This document shows positions 18,126-26,695 of a stretch of 64,000 nucleotides of DNA, piece after piece. Both the position numbers and the translations under genes were made by a program. Every line of letters starts with the position of its first letter. Within the stretch, counting starts at the first letter, position 1. Where the stretch lies: assembly GCA_028283825.1 (NCBI GenBank), contig JAPWJW010000003.1, positions 1,736,501 through 1,800,500 on the forward strand, in the 5' to 3' direction. Below the pieces are notes generated by a model. The model saw only the letters and a program-made list of their open reading frames with translations. It was not told the DNA's origin and did no database searches. The DNA is from Azospirillaceae bacterium. GTDB lineage: Bacteria; Pseudomonadota; Alphaproteobacteria; Azospirillales; Azospirillaceae.

Positions 18126-18782
18126 TCATTCATGCGCCGCCCGCAACGCCGCAGCGATGGCCAGGGGGGCCAAGACCAGGGCGCCGCACAGCATGCCGCC
18201 CAGCAGCAGCAGGTGCGGCCGGGGTGACAGGCCGCTGAGGCCGGCGTCCAGGCCGGCGGCGGCGAAGATCAGCACGGGGATATAGAGCGGCAGCACCAGC
18301 AGGGGCAGCAGCACGCCGCTGCGCCGGGCACCCAGGGTCAGCGCCGCCCCCACGGCACCGATCAGGCTGAGCAGGGGCGTGGCCAGGGCCAGCACGCCCG
18401 CCAGCAGGCCCAGCGATCCCGCCGGCATGCGCAGCAGCAGGGCCAGCAAGGGTGCCACGATCATCAGCGGCAGGCCGGTGACCAGCCAGTGGGCCACCAC
18501 CTTGGCCACCGCCACCAGTTCCGCCGGCAGGGGCGACAGCAGCAGCAGTTCCAGGCTGCCGTCCTCGAAATCCCCCTGGAACAGGCGCTCCATCGACAGC
18601 AAGGCCGCCAGCAGGGCGGCGATCAGCAGCACGCCGGGGGCGATACGGGCCAGGACATTGGGTTCCGGCCCCACGCCGAAGGGGAACAGCACCACACAGA
18701 GGACGAAAAACATCAGGGCGGCGGTGGCATCGCTGCCTTGGCGCAGCACCAGGCGCAGGTCGCGCAGGATCAGGCGGACCAT
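18126..18782 (-). CDS. ccmB: CcmB, haem exporter ABC permease
   Basis: CcmB is the membrane half of the CcmAB transporter that drives release of holo-CcmE. The 218-residue protein begins MVRLILRDLRLVLRQGSDA, a cytoplasmic amphipathic start shared by CcmB proteins, and has six hydrophobic helices. A conserved loop FEDGSLELLLLSPLPAEL, seen here after the second helix, is the probable contact with CcmA. Length matches the family (about 220). Its ATG overlaps the ccmA stop by one base. Confidence 0.95.
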   Translation of the reverse strand: MVRLILRDLRLVLRQGSDATAALMFFVLCVVLFPFGVGPEPNVLARIAPGVLLIAALLAALLSMERLFQGDFEDGSLELLLLSPLPAELVAVAKVVAHWLVTGLPLMIVAPLLALLLRMPAGSLGLLAGVLALATPLLSLIGAVGAALTLGARRSGVLLPLLVLPLYIPVLIFAAAGLDAGLSGLSPRPHLLLLGGMLCGALVLAPLAIAAALRAAHE

Positions 18783-19466
18783 CAGGCGGCGTCCTCATCA
18801 TCCAGCTCGTCATCGCCGGCGGGGGCGAAGTCGCCCAGGTCCAGGACGGCGCCACCCGGCGCCGCCAGGTCGATATGGGTGGACAGCACCACCCGGCCGC
18901 CGGCGGCGCGATGGCGGGCGATGGCGCCCTCCAGCAAAGCGACCGACGCCCGGTCCAGGCCCACCGTGGGCTCGTCCAGCAGCCACAGCGCCGCCGGGGC
19001 CGCCACCAGCCGGGCCAGCGACAGGCGCCGCCGCTGGCCCGCCGACAGGAAACGGCCGGGCACGTCGGCGATGGCATCAATGGCGAAGGCCGCCAGGGCG
19101 GCATCCACCGTGGCCCGTATCCGCCGGCCCACGCAGGCCCGACCAGAAGGCCAGCGATTCGCGGCAGGTGACGCTGGCCTTCACCGCGTCCAGGTGGCCG
19201 ACATAGTGCAGGCGGGCGCGGTGCGCCTCCGGATCCTCCCGCAGGGACGCGCCCTCCCACGCCAGCGTGCCGGAAAGCGGTTTCAGCAGCCCGGCCATCA
19301 GGCGCAGCAGGCTGGACTTGCCGCTGCCGTTGGGGCCGAGCAGGGTCAGGCAGCCACCGGCATCCAGCGCGAAGTCCAGATCCTGGAACACCATCCGCCC
19401 GCCGCGCACGCACAGCAGGTCGCGGCCGGTGAAGGCGCCGGTGGGATGCTGCGGGGGCGGGGTCAT
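18782..19466 (-). pseudogene. ccmA: CcmA, haem exporter ATPase, broken by a +1 frameshift
   Basis: CcmA powers the CcmAB complex. The N-terminal half shows Walker A GPNGSGKSS and the Q-loop region HYVGHLDAVKASVT. The C-terminal half shows the signature LSAGQRRRLSLARL, Walker B LWLLDEPTVGLD and the switch histidine in VVLSTHIDL. The frame breaks at the CCC run 19128-19130. Removing one base joins SGLRG to RRIRATVDAALAAF and yields an intact protein of about 227 residues, the family length. It is first in the ccm operon. A homopolymer sequencing error is the simplest explanation. Confidence 0.87.
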
Positions 19467-19553
19467 GGGTAGGGGGGCGCCTCATATATGCGGAGGCATG
19501 GACTATAGGCCGCTGGCCCTGCCGCGACAAAGCGCTGGATCAATCCCGCAAAT

Positions 19554-19683
19554 CAACGGCATGAGGCTTTTTCTCATGCCGTTGTAGGTCGCGACTGCGA
19601 CCGCCGGACCGTTTTGGGGAGCGAAGCGGACCGAAACGGGAGGACAGCCACGCCAGCGGATGCTGGCGCCCGGCATTTGAGGG
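19554..19683 (+). repeat. interspersed multi-hairpin element, copy 8 (with 5' hairpin)
   Basis: 5' hairpin AACGGCATGAG/CTCATGCCGTT, stem 1 GGTCGC-GACT-GCGACC, stem 3 CCGTTTTG/CGAAACGG with inner GC-GAA-GC, stem 2 GCCAGC-GGAT-GCTGGC, ending CCCGGCATTTGAGGG. It lies between ccmA and the terminator of the probable small RNA. Confidence 0.88.
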
Positions 19684-19696
19684 AACGGCGCGGCAC

Positions 19697-19800
19697 AAAA
19701 GAAAACGGCCACCGCGGGGGGCAGGTGCGGTGGCCGTTTGGGGTACCAGCCGGGGCAGGCTGGAGAGGACACCTCCGGTAGGCCGGTCGGGGGAGACCGG
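19697..19800 (-). ncRNA. probable small regulatory RNA with C-rich hairpin loops
   Basis: On the minus strand a promoter-like pair TTGACC (19834-19829) and TAGCAC (19812-19807) would start transcription near 19800. Four hairpins follow: CCGGTC-TCCCCC-GACCGG (19800-19783), GAGG-TGT-CCTC (19775-19765), CCAGCC-TGCCCC-GGCTGG (19763-19746), and a terminator stem of 13 base pairs, AAACGGCCACCGC with its complement (19739-19703), then TTTTCTTTT. Three loops are C-rich, the hallmark of sRNAs that pair with Shine-Dalgarno sequences. It could instead be an attenuated leader of ccmA, but ccmA starts 230 bases away beyond a terminator. Confidence 0.55.
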
Positions 19801-19834
19801 GCGGGAGTGCTAGCCAACCCCGGCAGGGGGTCAA

Positions 19835-20447
19835 TGTCGCGTCGTCCTCTATGCGCATAAGGCCATCGCGACATGGCCAAACTGGGCCTCAAAAGTGGCG
19901 AAATTGAGATTTGTGTCGAATGCCGGCCATCCCCCCGGCCTTGCCGAATTATGGCGGAAGCCATGCCGTTGCGATGAATCGGCCATGTCGCCGCAGAGGG
20001 GCGCCGACCCGCAAAAAATCGCTATTCAACCCCGCCGTTCCATTTTATATAGCGCTTAGTCGCAGCGCACGTGCCTATGGCCCCAGGCGGAATGGTCCGC
20101 CGACGGGTTATGCAACGACGTAACGCGTATCCTCGTCCGTCCCTTAAGCAAGGCGGCGAATTGGAGGCTACGATGGTTGATGTTGTTGTTGGTGGGCATG
20201 CGCCCGCCTTTCCTCGATCCTTCGGTCGCACCGTGAACAACGGTTTGACGGCCCATGATCAGACCGTCTGCCAGCAGACCGGTCCGGAAGCTTGCGCGCA
20301 GCTGGCGCCGCCAGGGGATAGTTTCAGTATCTGACCCGTTTGGGCCGGCCGCTTTACTGGCACGCTTGAACGGACCCGGGCCATTGCCCGGTTAAACCCC
20401 CATTCCCATTCCATCCCCTGATACGCCGTTTGGCCTCGGAGTCGCAG
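19835..20447 (+). promoter_or_regulatory. promoter and long structured leader of the ornithine/lysine decarboxylase gene
   Basis: There is no gene here. A promoter candidate is TTCAAC (20025-20030) with TATATA (20046-20051), spacing a little short. The following 390 bases hold several hairpins: GGGCATGCGCCC near 20198, ACCGTGAACAACGGT near 20230 and CCGGGC-CATT-GCCCGG near 20386. Alphaproteobacterial ornithine decarboxylase genes can carry the long speF leader motif. I cannot confirm a match from memory, so the identity is left open. Confidence 0.35.
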
Positions 20448-21578
20448 ATGACCGAGAAGATCGCCCGTTTTTTCGCTGAGAACACCCCCGCCACCCCTTG
20501 CCTGGTGGTCGATCTGGACGTGGTCGCGAACAACTACGACAAGCTGCACGAAGCGCTGCCCGAGGCGCGCATCTTCTACGCCGTGAAGGCCAATCCGGCG
20601 CCCGAGATCCTGAAGCTGCTGGTCGAGCAGGGGTCCTGCTTCGACACCGCCAGCATTCCCGAAATCCAGTATTGCCTCCAGGCCGGCGCCACGCCGGACC
20701 GCGTCAGCTTCGGCAACACCATCAAGAAGGCGTCGGACATCGCCCGCGCCCACGCGCTGGGCATCGGCCTGTTCGCCTTCGACAGCATGGAAGAGCTGGA
20801 GAAGATCGCCGAGCATGCCCCCGGCGCCCGCGTCTTCTGCCGCATCCTGACCTCGGGCGAGGGTGCCGACTGGCCCCTGTCGCGCAAGTTCGGTTGCGAG
20901 CCGGAAATGGCGACGGAGCTGCTGCTGGCCGCCGCATCCATGAACGTCGTGCCCTACGGCGTGTCCTTCCACGTCGGTTCGCAGCAGCGCGACCTGACCC
21001 AGTGGGACTTCGCCCTGGCGCAGACCGCCCAGATCTTCCGCGACCTGGAAGAAAAGGGCGTGATGCTGCGCATGGTCAACATGGGCGGTGGTTTCGCCAC
21101 CCGCTACCTGAAGGACATCCCCAGCGAGAGCGAATACGGCAACGCCATCGAGGACTCGCTGCGCAAGCACTTCGGCAACCGCCTGCCCGAGACCATCATC
21201 GAGCCGGGCCGCAGCATGGTGGGCAACGCCGGCGTGATCCGGTCGGAAGTGGTGCTGATCTCGCGCAAGTCGCACCGCGACGACCGCCGCTGGGTCTACC
21301 TGGACATCGGCAAGTTCGGCGGCCTGGCCGAGACCATGGACGAGGCCATCAAGTACAAGATCCAGACCCCCCACGACGGCGGCCCGGCCGAGCCCGTCAT
21401 CCTGGCCGGCCCGACCTGCGACAGCGCCGACGTGCTGTATGAGAAGACCGACTACCCCCTGCCGGTGGACCTGCGCATCGGCGACAAGATCGACATCCTG
21501 GCGACCGGGGCCTACACCACCACCTATTCGGCGGTGAACTTCAACGGCTTCTCACCGCTGGCCTCCTACTACATCTGA
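20448..21578 (+). CDS. ornithine/lysine decarboxylase, PLP fold type III
   Basis: The 376-residue enzyme makes putrescine (and possibly cadaverine) from ornithine (lysine). The alanine-racemase-like barrel has the PLP lysine in ARIFYAVKANPAPEIL, then FDTASIPEIQYCL, the phosphate-binding NMGGGFATRY and EPGRSMVGNAG. The C-terminal active-site half GPTCDSADVLYEK carries the catalytic cysteine contributed across the dimer. The ATG 20448 has GGAG nearby; an in-frame TTG six codons earlier is less likely. A long leader upstream and a strong terminator downstream make this a single-gene unit. Confidence 0.93.
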   Translation: MTEKIARFFAENTPATPCLVVDLDVVANNYDKLHEALPEARIFYAVKANPAPEILKLLVEQGSCFDTASIPEIQYCLQAGATPDRVSFGNTIKKASDIARAHALGIGLFAFDSMEELEKIAEHAPGARVFCRILTSGEGADWPLSRKFGCEPEMATELLLAAASMNVVPYGVSFHVGSQQRDLTQWDFALAQTAQIFRDLEEKGVMLRMVNMGGGFATRYLKDIPSESEYGNAIEDSLRKHFGNRLPETIIEPGRSMVGNAGVIRSEVVLISRKSHRDDRRWVYLDIGKFGGLAETMDEAIKYKIQTPHDGGPAEPVILAGPTCDSADVLYEKTDYPLPVDLRIGDKIDILATGAYTTTYSAVNFNGFSPLASYYI

Positions 21579-21602
21579 TCCGTCGCCGGATTGGTTCCGC
21601 AC

Positions 21603-21638
21603 AAAAAAAGCCCGGGGGCGCCGCCCTCGGGCTTTTTT
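21603..21638 (+). terminator. intrinsic terminator of the decarboxylase gene
   Basis: AAAAAAAGCCCGGGGGC and GCCCTCGGGCTTTTTT form a strong hairpin with a T-run 24 bases after the stop codon. Repeat copy 9 begins at the next base but one. Confidence 0.92.
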
Positions 21639-21639
21639 C

Positions 21640-21807
21640 ATACCAGCGGCACGAAATTTTGACTCGTGCCGCTGTAGGCCCCGACCGCAGCCGCCGCAGA
21701 TTTCCGGGGAGCGTAGCGGACTGGAAAGCGAGGAAGCCAAGCGACCGGATGGTCGCGCCCGGCGACTGAGGGGCATTTTATCGGTCACGATCAAATGCCG
21801 CGCGTAT
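21640..21807 (+). repeat. interspersed multi-hairpin element, copy 9 (full length)
   Basis: ATACCAGCGGCACGA opens the 5' hairpin (GCGGCACGA/TCGTGCCGC). Then come a degenerate stem 1 with loop GACC, stem 3 TTTCC/GGAAA with inner GC-GTA-GC, stem 2 GCGACC-GGAT-GGTCGC, and a 3' hairpin with GATCAAATGCC, closing at CGCGCGTAT. Terminal ATAC and GTAT are complementary. Its last base is the first base of the histidine kinase stop codon read on the minus strand. Confidence 0.88.
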
Positions 21808-24282
21808 CAGTTCCCCGCCTTTTCAGCGCGCCCCAAGGCAGCGGCCAGCACGCCGGGCGGCAGGGCGTTAGGGCGAGCCTCATCCCCCATGCCGCCGGTC
21901 AGCAGGCGCTGGCTGGGCAGGATCAGCGACACGGTGGTTCCCCGCCCCAGGGTGGACGCGATCTCCAGCCGGCCGCCGTGCAATTCCGCCAGCCCCTTGG
22001 ACAGGGACAGGCCCAGGCCCGTGCCTTGCGTCGTGCGGGCATAGACGTTGTCGATCTGCTGGAAGGGCACGAAGACCTTGGGCAAATCCTCCGCCGCGAT
22101 GCCGATGCCGGTGTCGGTGACGGCGATGACCAGTTGCGCCTCAGGATTGATGGTGACCGTCAGGGTAACGGTGCCGCCGCTGTCGGTGAACTTCACCGCG
22201 TTGGAGAGCAGGTTGAGCAGGATCTGCTTCACCTTCACATCGTCGGCCAGCAGGGGCGGCAGGCCGGGCGCCAGGGCGATGGCCAGGTCGATGCGCTTTT
22301 CCATGGCGCGGGCGCGGGCGATGCGTTCGCACCCCGCCACCAGGGCGCCCAGGTCGCACACCCGTTCCCGCAGTTCGACCTTGCCCGCCTCCATCTTCGA
22401 GACGTCCAGGATGTCGTTGATGATGGCCAGCAGGTGGCGGCCGCTGGCCACGATATCGCCGGCGTAGCCCGTGTTGGTCGCTTGGTTGGGCACCAGGCGC
22501 AAGTCGTTCTCCAGCACCTCGGCGAAGCCGATGATGGCGTTCAGGGGCGTGCGCAGTTCATGGCTCATGTTGGCCAGGAACTCCGTTTTGGTGCGGTTGC
22601 CCAGTTCGGCGGCGGCCTTTGGCCCGTTCCACCTCGTCCGCCGCGCGCTCGGCGGAGATGGCGACGGTAGCCAGGCGGCTGGCACGCCGGGCCAGATCCA
22701 GCATCCAGCCCTCGGGCGAGCGCGGGGTGCGGAAATAGACGGCGAAGGCGCCCAGGGGCTGGCCGTCGCCCGCCATGATGGGCAGGGACCAGCAGGCGGC
22801 CAGGCCGGCAGCGGCGGTCACCTCGCGGAACTCCGCCCACAGCGGGTCATGGGCGATGTCGGTGACGATCACCGGCTCACGCCGGACGATGGCCGTGCCG
22901 CAGGACCCGCGCTCCCCCGTCAGCACCAGGCCGTCGATGGCGCGGACATAGGCCTGCGGCAGGCTGGGTGCGGCACCGGTGTAGATGCGGCCGCCATCGG
23001 CATCCACCAGCATGATGGAACAGAGGCCGCCCTCAAGCTCCGCCTCCATGCCTGAGCAGAGTGCGGCCAGGACGGAGGACAGGGGCGCGCGGCCGGCCGT
23101 CATGCCCAGCACCTTGCGCTCCACCGTCAGCAGGCGTTCCGCCCGTTCCCGCCGCTGCGTCTCACGCTCGATCCGGCGGGCGTGGGACCAGTAGAGCGCC
23201 AGGGCCGCGTGCAGTTCCGCCACCGCCTGGTCGCCACCCAGCCGGGGCGCCAGCGTGGGGGCCTGCGTCACCTGCCCCTCGGCCAGGTCGCGCATCAGGC
23301 GCGCGGTGCGGGCCACGGCATCGAACACCCCCCGGCGCAGGGCCAGCAGGATGGCAAGGGTCAGCCCCGCCGCCAGCAGCAGCGGCCCCCCGGCCTTCAG
23401 CGCCGCCCATTTCGGACCCGGCACCGGCGCCTCGGCCCAGCGGCGCAGGATGCCATCGGCCACGGCGCTGATGCCGGCCAAGGCGGCGATGCCGGCCTGG
23501 TCCCCGGCAACCGTATCAGGCCCGGCCAACGCGGTGGCGAATCGCGCCGCGGCGATGGACAACTCATCGGAAGTCGGCACGGTTGGGCCGGAATCCTGAA
23601 ACAGATGTACCGCCACCGCCCGGCCACTCGCCGCACCATCCGCCGCGGCCGGCGCCAGCGCGGCCACCCAGGCGGTCTCGGCATCGCGGCGCAGGGCCAG
23701 CGCGTCCGCCGCCTGCATGGCGGCAGGGCCGGCCGCGACCGTCAGTTGCCGGATCAGGCGCCCCTCCGCCACGCTGAGCGCGCGTTCGCCCGCCAACCAA
23801 TTGTTCAGCATTGGCGGATCACGGCCGGCCACCGGCTGGTGCAGTGCCTGATCCACGGCCCGGCGCAACCCGGCCAGTTCCTGGCGGGCGCCCACCACCC
23901 GCTGCACGGCGGCCGCCCAGTCCCCGCCATCAGAAACAGAGGTGTGATATCCGGAGCCGGCCGGAAGGGCGGACAACGCCTCCAACCCCCGGTCCAGCGC
24001 CTGATCCGCCCGTTGCCGCGCCTGGTCCAAATCCTCAGCCGCCGAGGCATCCGCCGGTGCCGCATGCCTCAGGGCCCGGACCATGGCCGTCCATTGCGCC
24101 GACTGCGCGTCCTGCGCCGCCAGCAGGGTACGGGCAACCGCCGCCACGGCACCGGCCGCGCGGGCGTCATCGGCCCGCATCCAGGCCGCGCGCATGTCGA
24201 GGCCCGACAGGGCAACCTGCATGGCGGCCAGGGCCAGAAGGGCGACCGTCACCGACCGGCGCATGACCCACCGCCCATCCAC
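21807..24282 (-). pseudogene. membrane sensor histidine kinase with GAF domain, broken by a +1 frameshift
   Basis: The N-terminal half (from 24282, with GAGGGG as ribosome site) has a first membrane helix VTVALLALAAMQVALSGL, a periplasmic region of about 270 residues, and a second helix GGPLLLAAGLTLAILLALRR. A HAMP-like linker and a GAF domain (LSSVLAALCSGMEAELEGGL ... GERGSCGTAIVRREPVIVTDI) follow. The frame breaks at the TTT run 22618-22620. Removing one base gives VERAKAAAELGNRTKTEFLA and continues into the phosphorylation site MSHELRTPLNAIIGF and the ATPase with VTDTGIGIAAEDL and TGLGLSLSK, about 824 residues in all. No response regulator is adjacent, so the pathway is unknown. Confidence 0.85.
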
Positions 24283-24585
24283 CGCCCCTCAGGGCGGCAT
24301 TCCCACAAGCACCTTAACGGCACGCGGCCCATTGGCAGCCCATTGGCGAGAACACTCCCAAGGCCTACACCTTGTACATGTGTGTCACTCTATGCGACCG
24401 GGTCGTTCGCGTGCAAATATCCAAGGGGCTGGGGTGGGTTGCCACCACAGATGGGCTGTCGTTTAATTCCCTGCCGCCGCCCTTGACCACACTCCCCGCC
24501 GTCTATACCTGACGCAGGGTCGCGGGCGGGCCCCCGCGTCCCCCCTGCCCGCCGTCCCCAAATCGCCCCCAAGGCTTTAAAATCA
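24283..24585. other. divergent intergenic region without a recognised element
   Basis: This 303-base gap separates the minus-strand kinase from the plus-strand unknown gene, so it should hold two promoters. I see no confident -35/-10 pair, repeat or RNA in it. Confidence 0.4.
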
Positions 24586-25680
24586 ATGTCATCCGCCCCG
24601 TCCGACGTGAACGTGCCCTCCCCCGACGATCCGCCGGGTGGTGTCGTCGTGGCGACGGACGCGGATGAGGGCCTGTTCGACGACGGTGACCGCGACGCCC
24701 TGCATATCCTGCCGCTGGGCATGATCCCCATCCAGACGCCGGGCCTGAAACGCGCCCGCCTGATCAAGAACGCGCGCCTGGAAACGGTGGTGGAAGTGTT
24801 CCAGGACCGGTCCGCCGGCAGCGGCCAGGTGAACCCGGAACATCTGGCGGCCATGTACCCGTCACACGCCCGGGAGATGCGCACCGACATGGCGCAGATC
24901 CACCGCCTGACCCAACTGAACAGCTATGACGTCTACAGCCTGCGCATCGAACTGCGCCGCCTGGGCATCCCCATCGAGGACGTCAACTATTTGCGCCTGT
25001 CGGGCGGCAAGCGGCTGGAACTGACCAGCTACATGCGTGACTTCACCCTGCCCCTGATCCAGCAGGTCTATGGGTCGGAGCAGCGGCCGATCAACGACAT
25101 CGCCGACCTGTTTTCCCTCCTGGCCAATCCCGACCGGGAAGAGGCGCTGCGCAACCTGACCCTGCTGTCGCAGAAGCTGAACGTCCAGCTGCAGGACATC
25201 CCCAACTTCCTGGAGGAATACGGCGACGTGTTCCTGTCGCTGGCCTTTTTCCGCAGTTGCCTGGACGGCCTGGTGCCCGAGGTCGAGAAGTTCATGGCCT
25301 GGGTCAGCGAAGCGACCAAGAGCGAGATGGTCAGCCGCGACCGCCTGATGATGAAGATGATCAGCGAGGTCATGCGCATGCTGACCGGCATCACCACCTC
25401 GATCACCGGGCGGTTCGAGGCGTTCGACCGGCGCAGCAAGGATTTCTGGAACGACATCAACGCCGACAGCTTCCGGTCCGTCCGCGCCCAGATATCGGCA
25501 CACCACGTCACCATCGGCGGCGTGCTGTGCGGTCTGGCGGTCAAGATGGCGCTGTGGAAGGGCCGTTTCCCCCATGGCGGCGGCGGCCCCATGAAGCGGG
25601 TGGAGTTCGTGCGGTCGGAGATCCTGCCCGGGCTGGACCACATCAACCGCATCGAGAAGTCGGCAGCCGGCACGCACTGA
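24586..25680 (+). CDS. protein of unknown function (364 residues)
   Basis: I do not recognise a family. The first 45 residues are acidic and Pro/Asp-rich (probably disordered). The rest is largely helical and well conserved in character: IPIQTPGLKRARLIKNARLE, then a region starting QIHRLTQLNSYDVYSLRIEL, and later QVYGSEQRPINDIADLFSLL and EEYGDVFLSLAFFRSCLDGL. A weak hydrophobic stretch lies near the end (VTIGGVLCGLAVKMALW). There is no signal peptide. Codon use is typical of the genome (GC-rich third positions), so it is a real gene. It lies between the histidine kinase and the pilus cluster, and nothing in the context fixes a role. Confidence 0.75.
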   Translation: MSSAPSDVNVPSPDDPPGGVVVATDADEGLFDDGDRDALHILPLGMIPIQTPGLKRARLIKNARLETVVEVFQDRSAGSGQVNPEHLAAMYPSHAREMRTDMAQIHRLTQLNSYDVYSLRIELRRLGIPIEDVNYLRLSGGKRLELTSYMRDFTLPLIQQVYGSEQRPINDIADLFSLLANPDREEALRNLTLLSQKLNVQLQDIPNFLEEYGDVFLSLAFFRSCLDGLVPEVEKFMAWVSEATKSEMVSRDRLMMKMISEVMRMLTGITTSITGRFEAFDRRSKDFWNDINADSFRSVRAQISAHHVTIGGVLCGLAVKMALWKGRFPHGGGGPMKRVEFVRSEILPGLDHINRIEKSAAGTH

Positions 25681-25723
25681 CGCGCTGATCGCGCGGCAAC
25701 CCTTAAGGGTTAAGCGATTGCCG

Positions 25724-25753
25724 TTGACAACCAAAAAACCCGGGCACTAGTCT
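25724..25753 (+). promoter_or_regulatory. possible promoter of the chaperone-usher cluster
   Basis: TTGACA at 25724-25729 is a perfect -35. A weak -10 (CTAGTC or TAGTCT) follows after 17-18 bases. It lies about 150 bases before the chaperone gene start. Confidence 0.4.
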
Positions 25754-25900
25754 TTCGGGATATCAGTCCCTTACCGGCCTGTCTTTCCGTGATCCGCCCC
25801 CCGCCTTCAGCGGATTTGAGAAACGGGGGCGGGCCGCCGCACCCCGTCATTACCGCCGTTCCCCGCGACCATAGACCTTGTTGCATCAGCACAATGGTAG

Positions 25901-26695
25901 ATGATGCCTTCAGCATTGGGCGTGACTGAGCTTGAAACTGCGGATGGGCGTCGTTTAGGGCGCCTGGCGGCATCTTTACTGGCCCTGGGCCTCTTTCTGT
26001 TCGGGATGCGCGCCCCTGCCCACGCCGCCACGCTGGAGATCGCGCCGGTGATCGTGGAGATGGCGGGGGCGGCCACCACGGTGCTGACCGTCACCAACCG
26101 GGGCAATGACCTGGCCGCCGTGCAGATCCGGGGCTTCGCCTGGTCGCAGACCGGCAATGAGGACAAGCTGGACAAGACCGACGCGCTGACCGTCAGCCCG
26201 TCCATCTTCCAGATACCGGCCGGCGGGTCGCAGACCATCCGCATCCTGCTGCGCCAGCCGCCCAAGGACCGGGAAACCAGCTACCGCCTGATCCTGGACG
26301 AACTGCCACCGGCGTCGGATGGCCAGGCGGTGCGCTTCGCCCTGCGCATCTCCGTCCCCATTTTCGCCAGCCCGCCCACGCCGGTGCCGGCCAAGCCCGA
26401 TTTCCACATCGCCCTGGACGCCGAAGGGAACGCCAGCCTGGTGATCGGCAACACCGGCGGACGGCGCGTGCGCCTGGTCAACGCCGTGGTGAGCCTGCCT
26501 GATGGGGCCAGCGCCAAGGCCGAGCCGCCAGCCAATCCCTATGTCCTGCCGGATGCGGAGCGGCATTGGACCCTGGGGCCCCCGGCCGAGGGCCAGAAGG
26601 CGCCCATCTTCAAGGCCGGACAGACGGCCACGCTGACGGCCGACAGCGACAGCGGGCCGGTGCGTGAGGTCATCCGCATTGCCGGCGCGCCGTAA
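25901..26695 (+). CDS. Csu-type fimbrial periplasmic chaperone
   Basis: The 264-residue product has a signal peptide ending near APAHA (residues 37-41) and then the chaperone immunoglobulin domain: TLEIAPVIVEMAGAATTVLTVTN, then VSPSIFQIPAGGSQTIRILL with the conserved subunit-binding basic strand, and ETSYRLILDELPP. The second domain begins near FALRISVPIFASPP. Such proteins escort pilin subunits to the usher. It is more like CsuC (archaic chaperone-usher class) than PapD, which agrees with the SCPU-domain pilins downstream. Two adjacent ATG codons (25901, 25904) are possible starts. It overlaps the usher gene by 32 bases. Confidence 0.9.
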   Translation: MMPSALGVTELETADGRRLGRLAASLLALGLFLFGMRAPAHAATLEIAPVIVEMAGAATTVLTVTNRGNDLAAVQIRGFAWSQTGNEDKLDKTDALTVSPSIFQIPAGGSQTIRILLRQPPKDRETSYRLILDELPPASDGQAVRFALRISVPIFASPPTPVPAKPDFHIALDAEGNASLVIGNTGGRRVRLVNAVVSLPDGASAKAEPPANPYVLPDAERHWTLGPPAEGQKAPIFKAGQTATLTADSDSGPVREVIRIAGAP

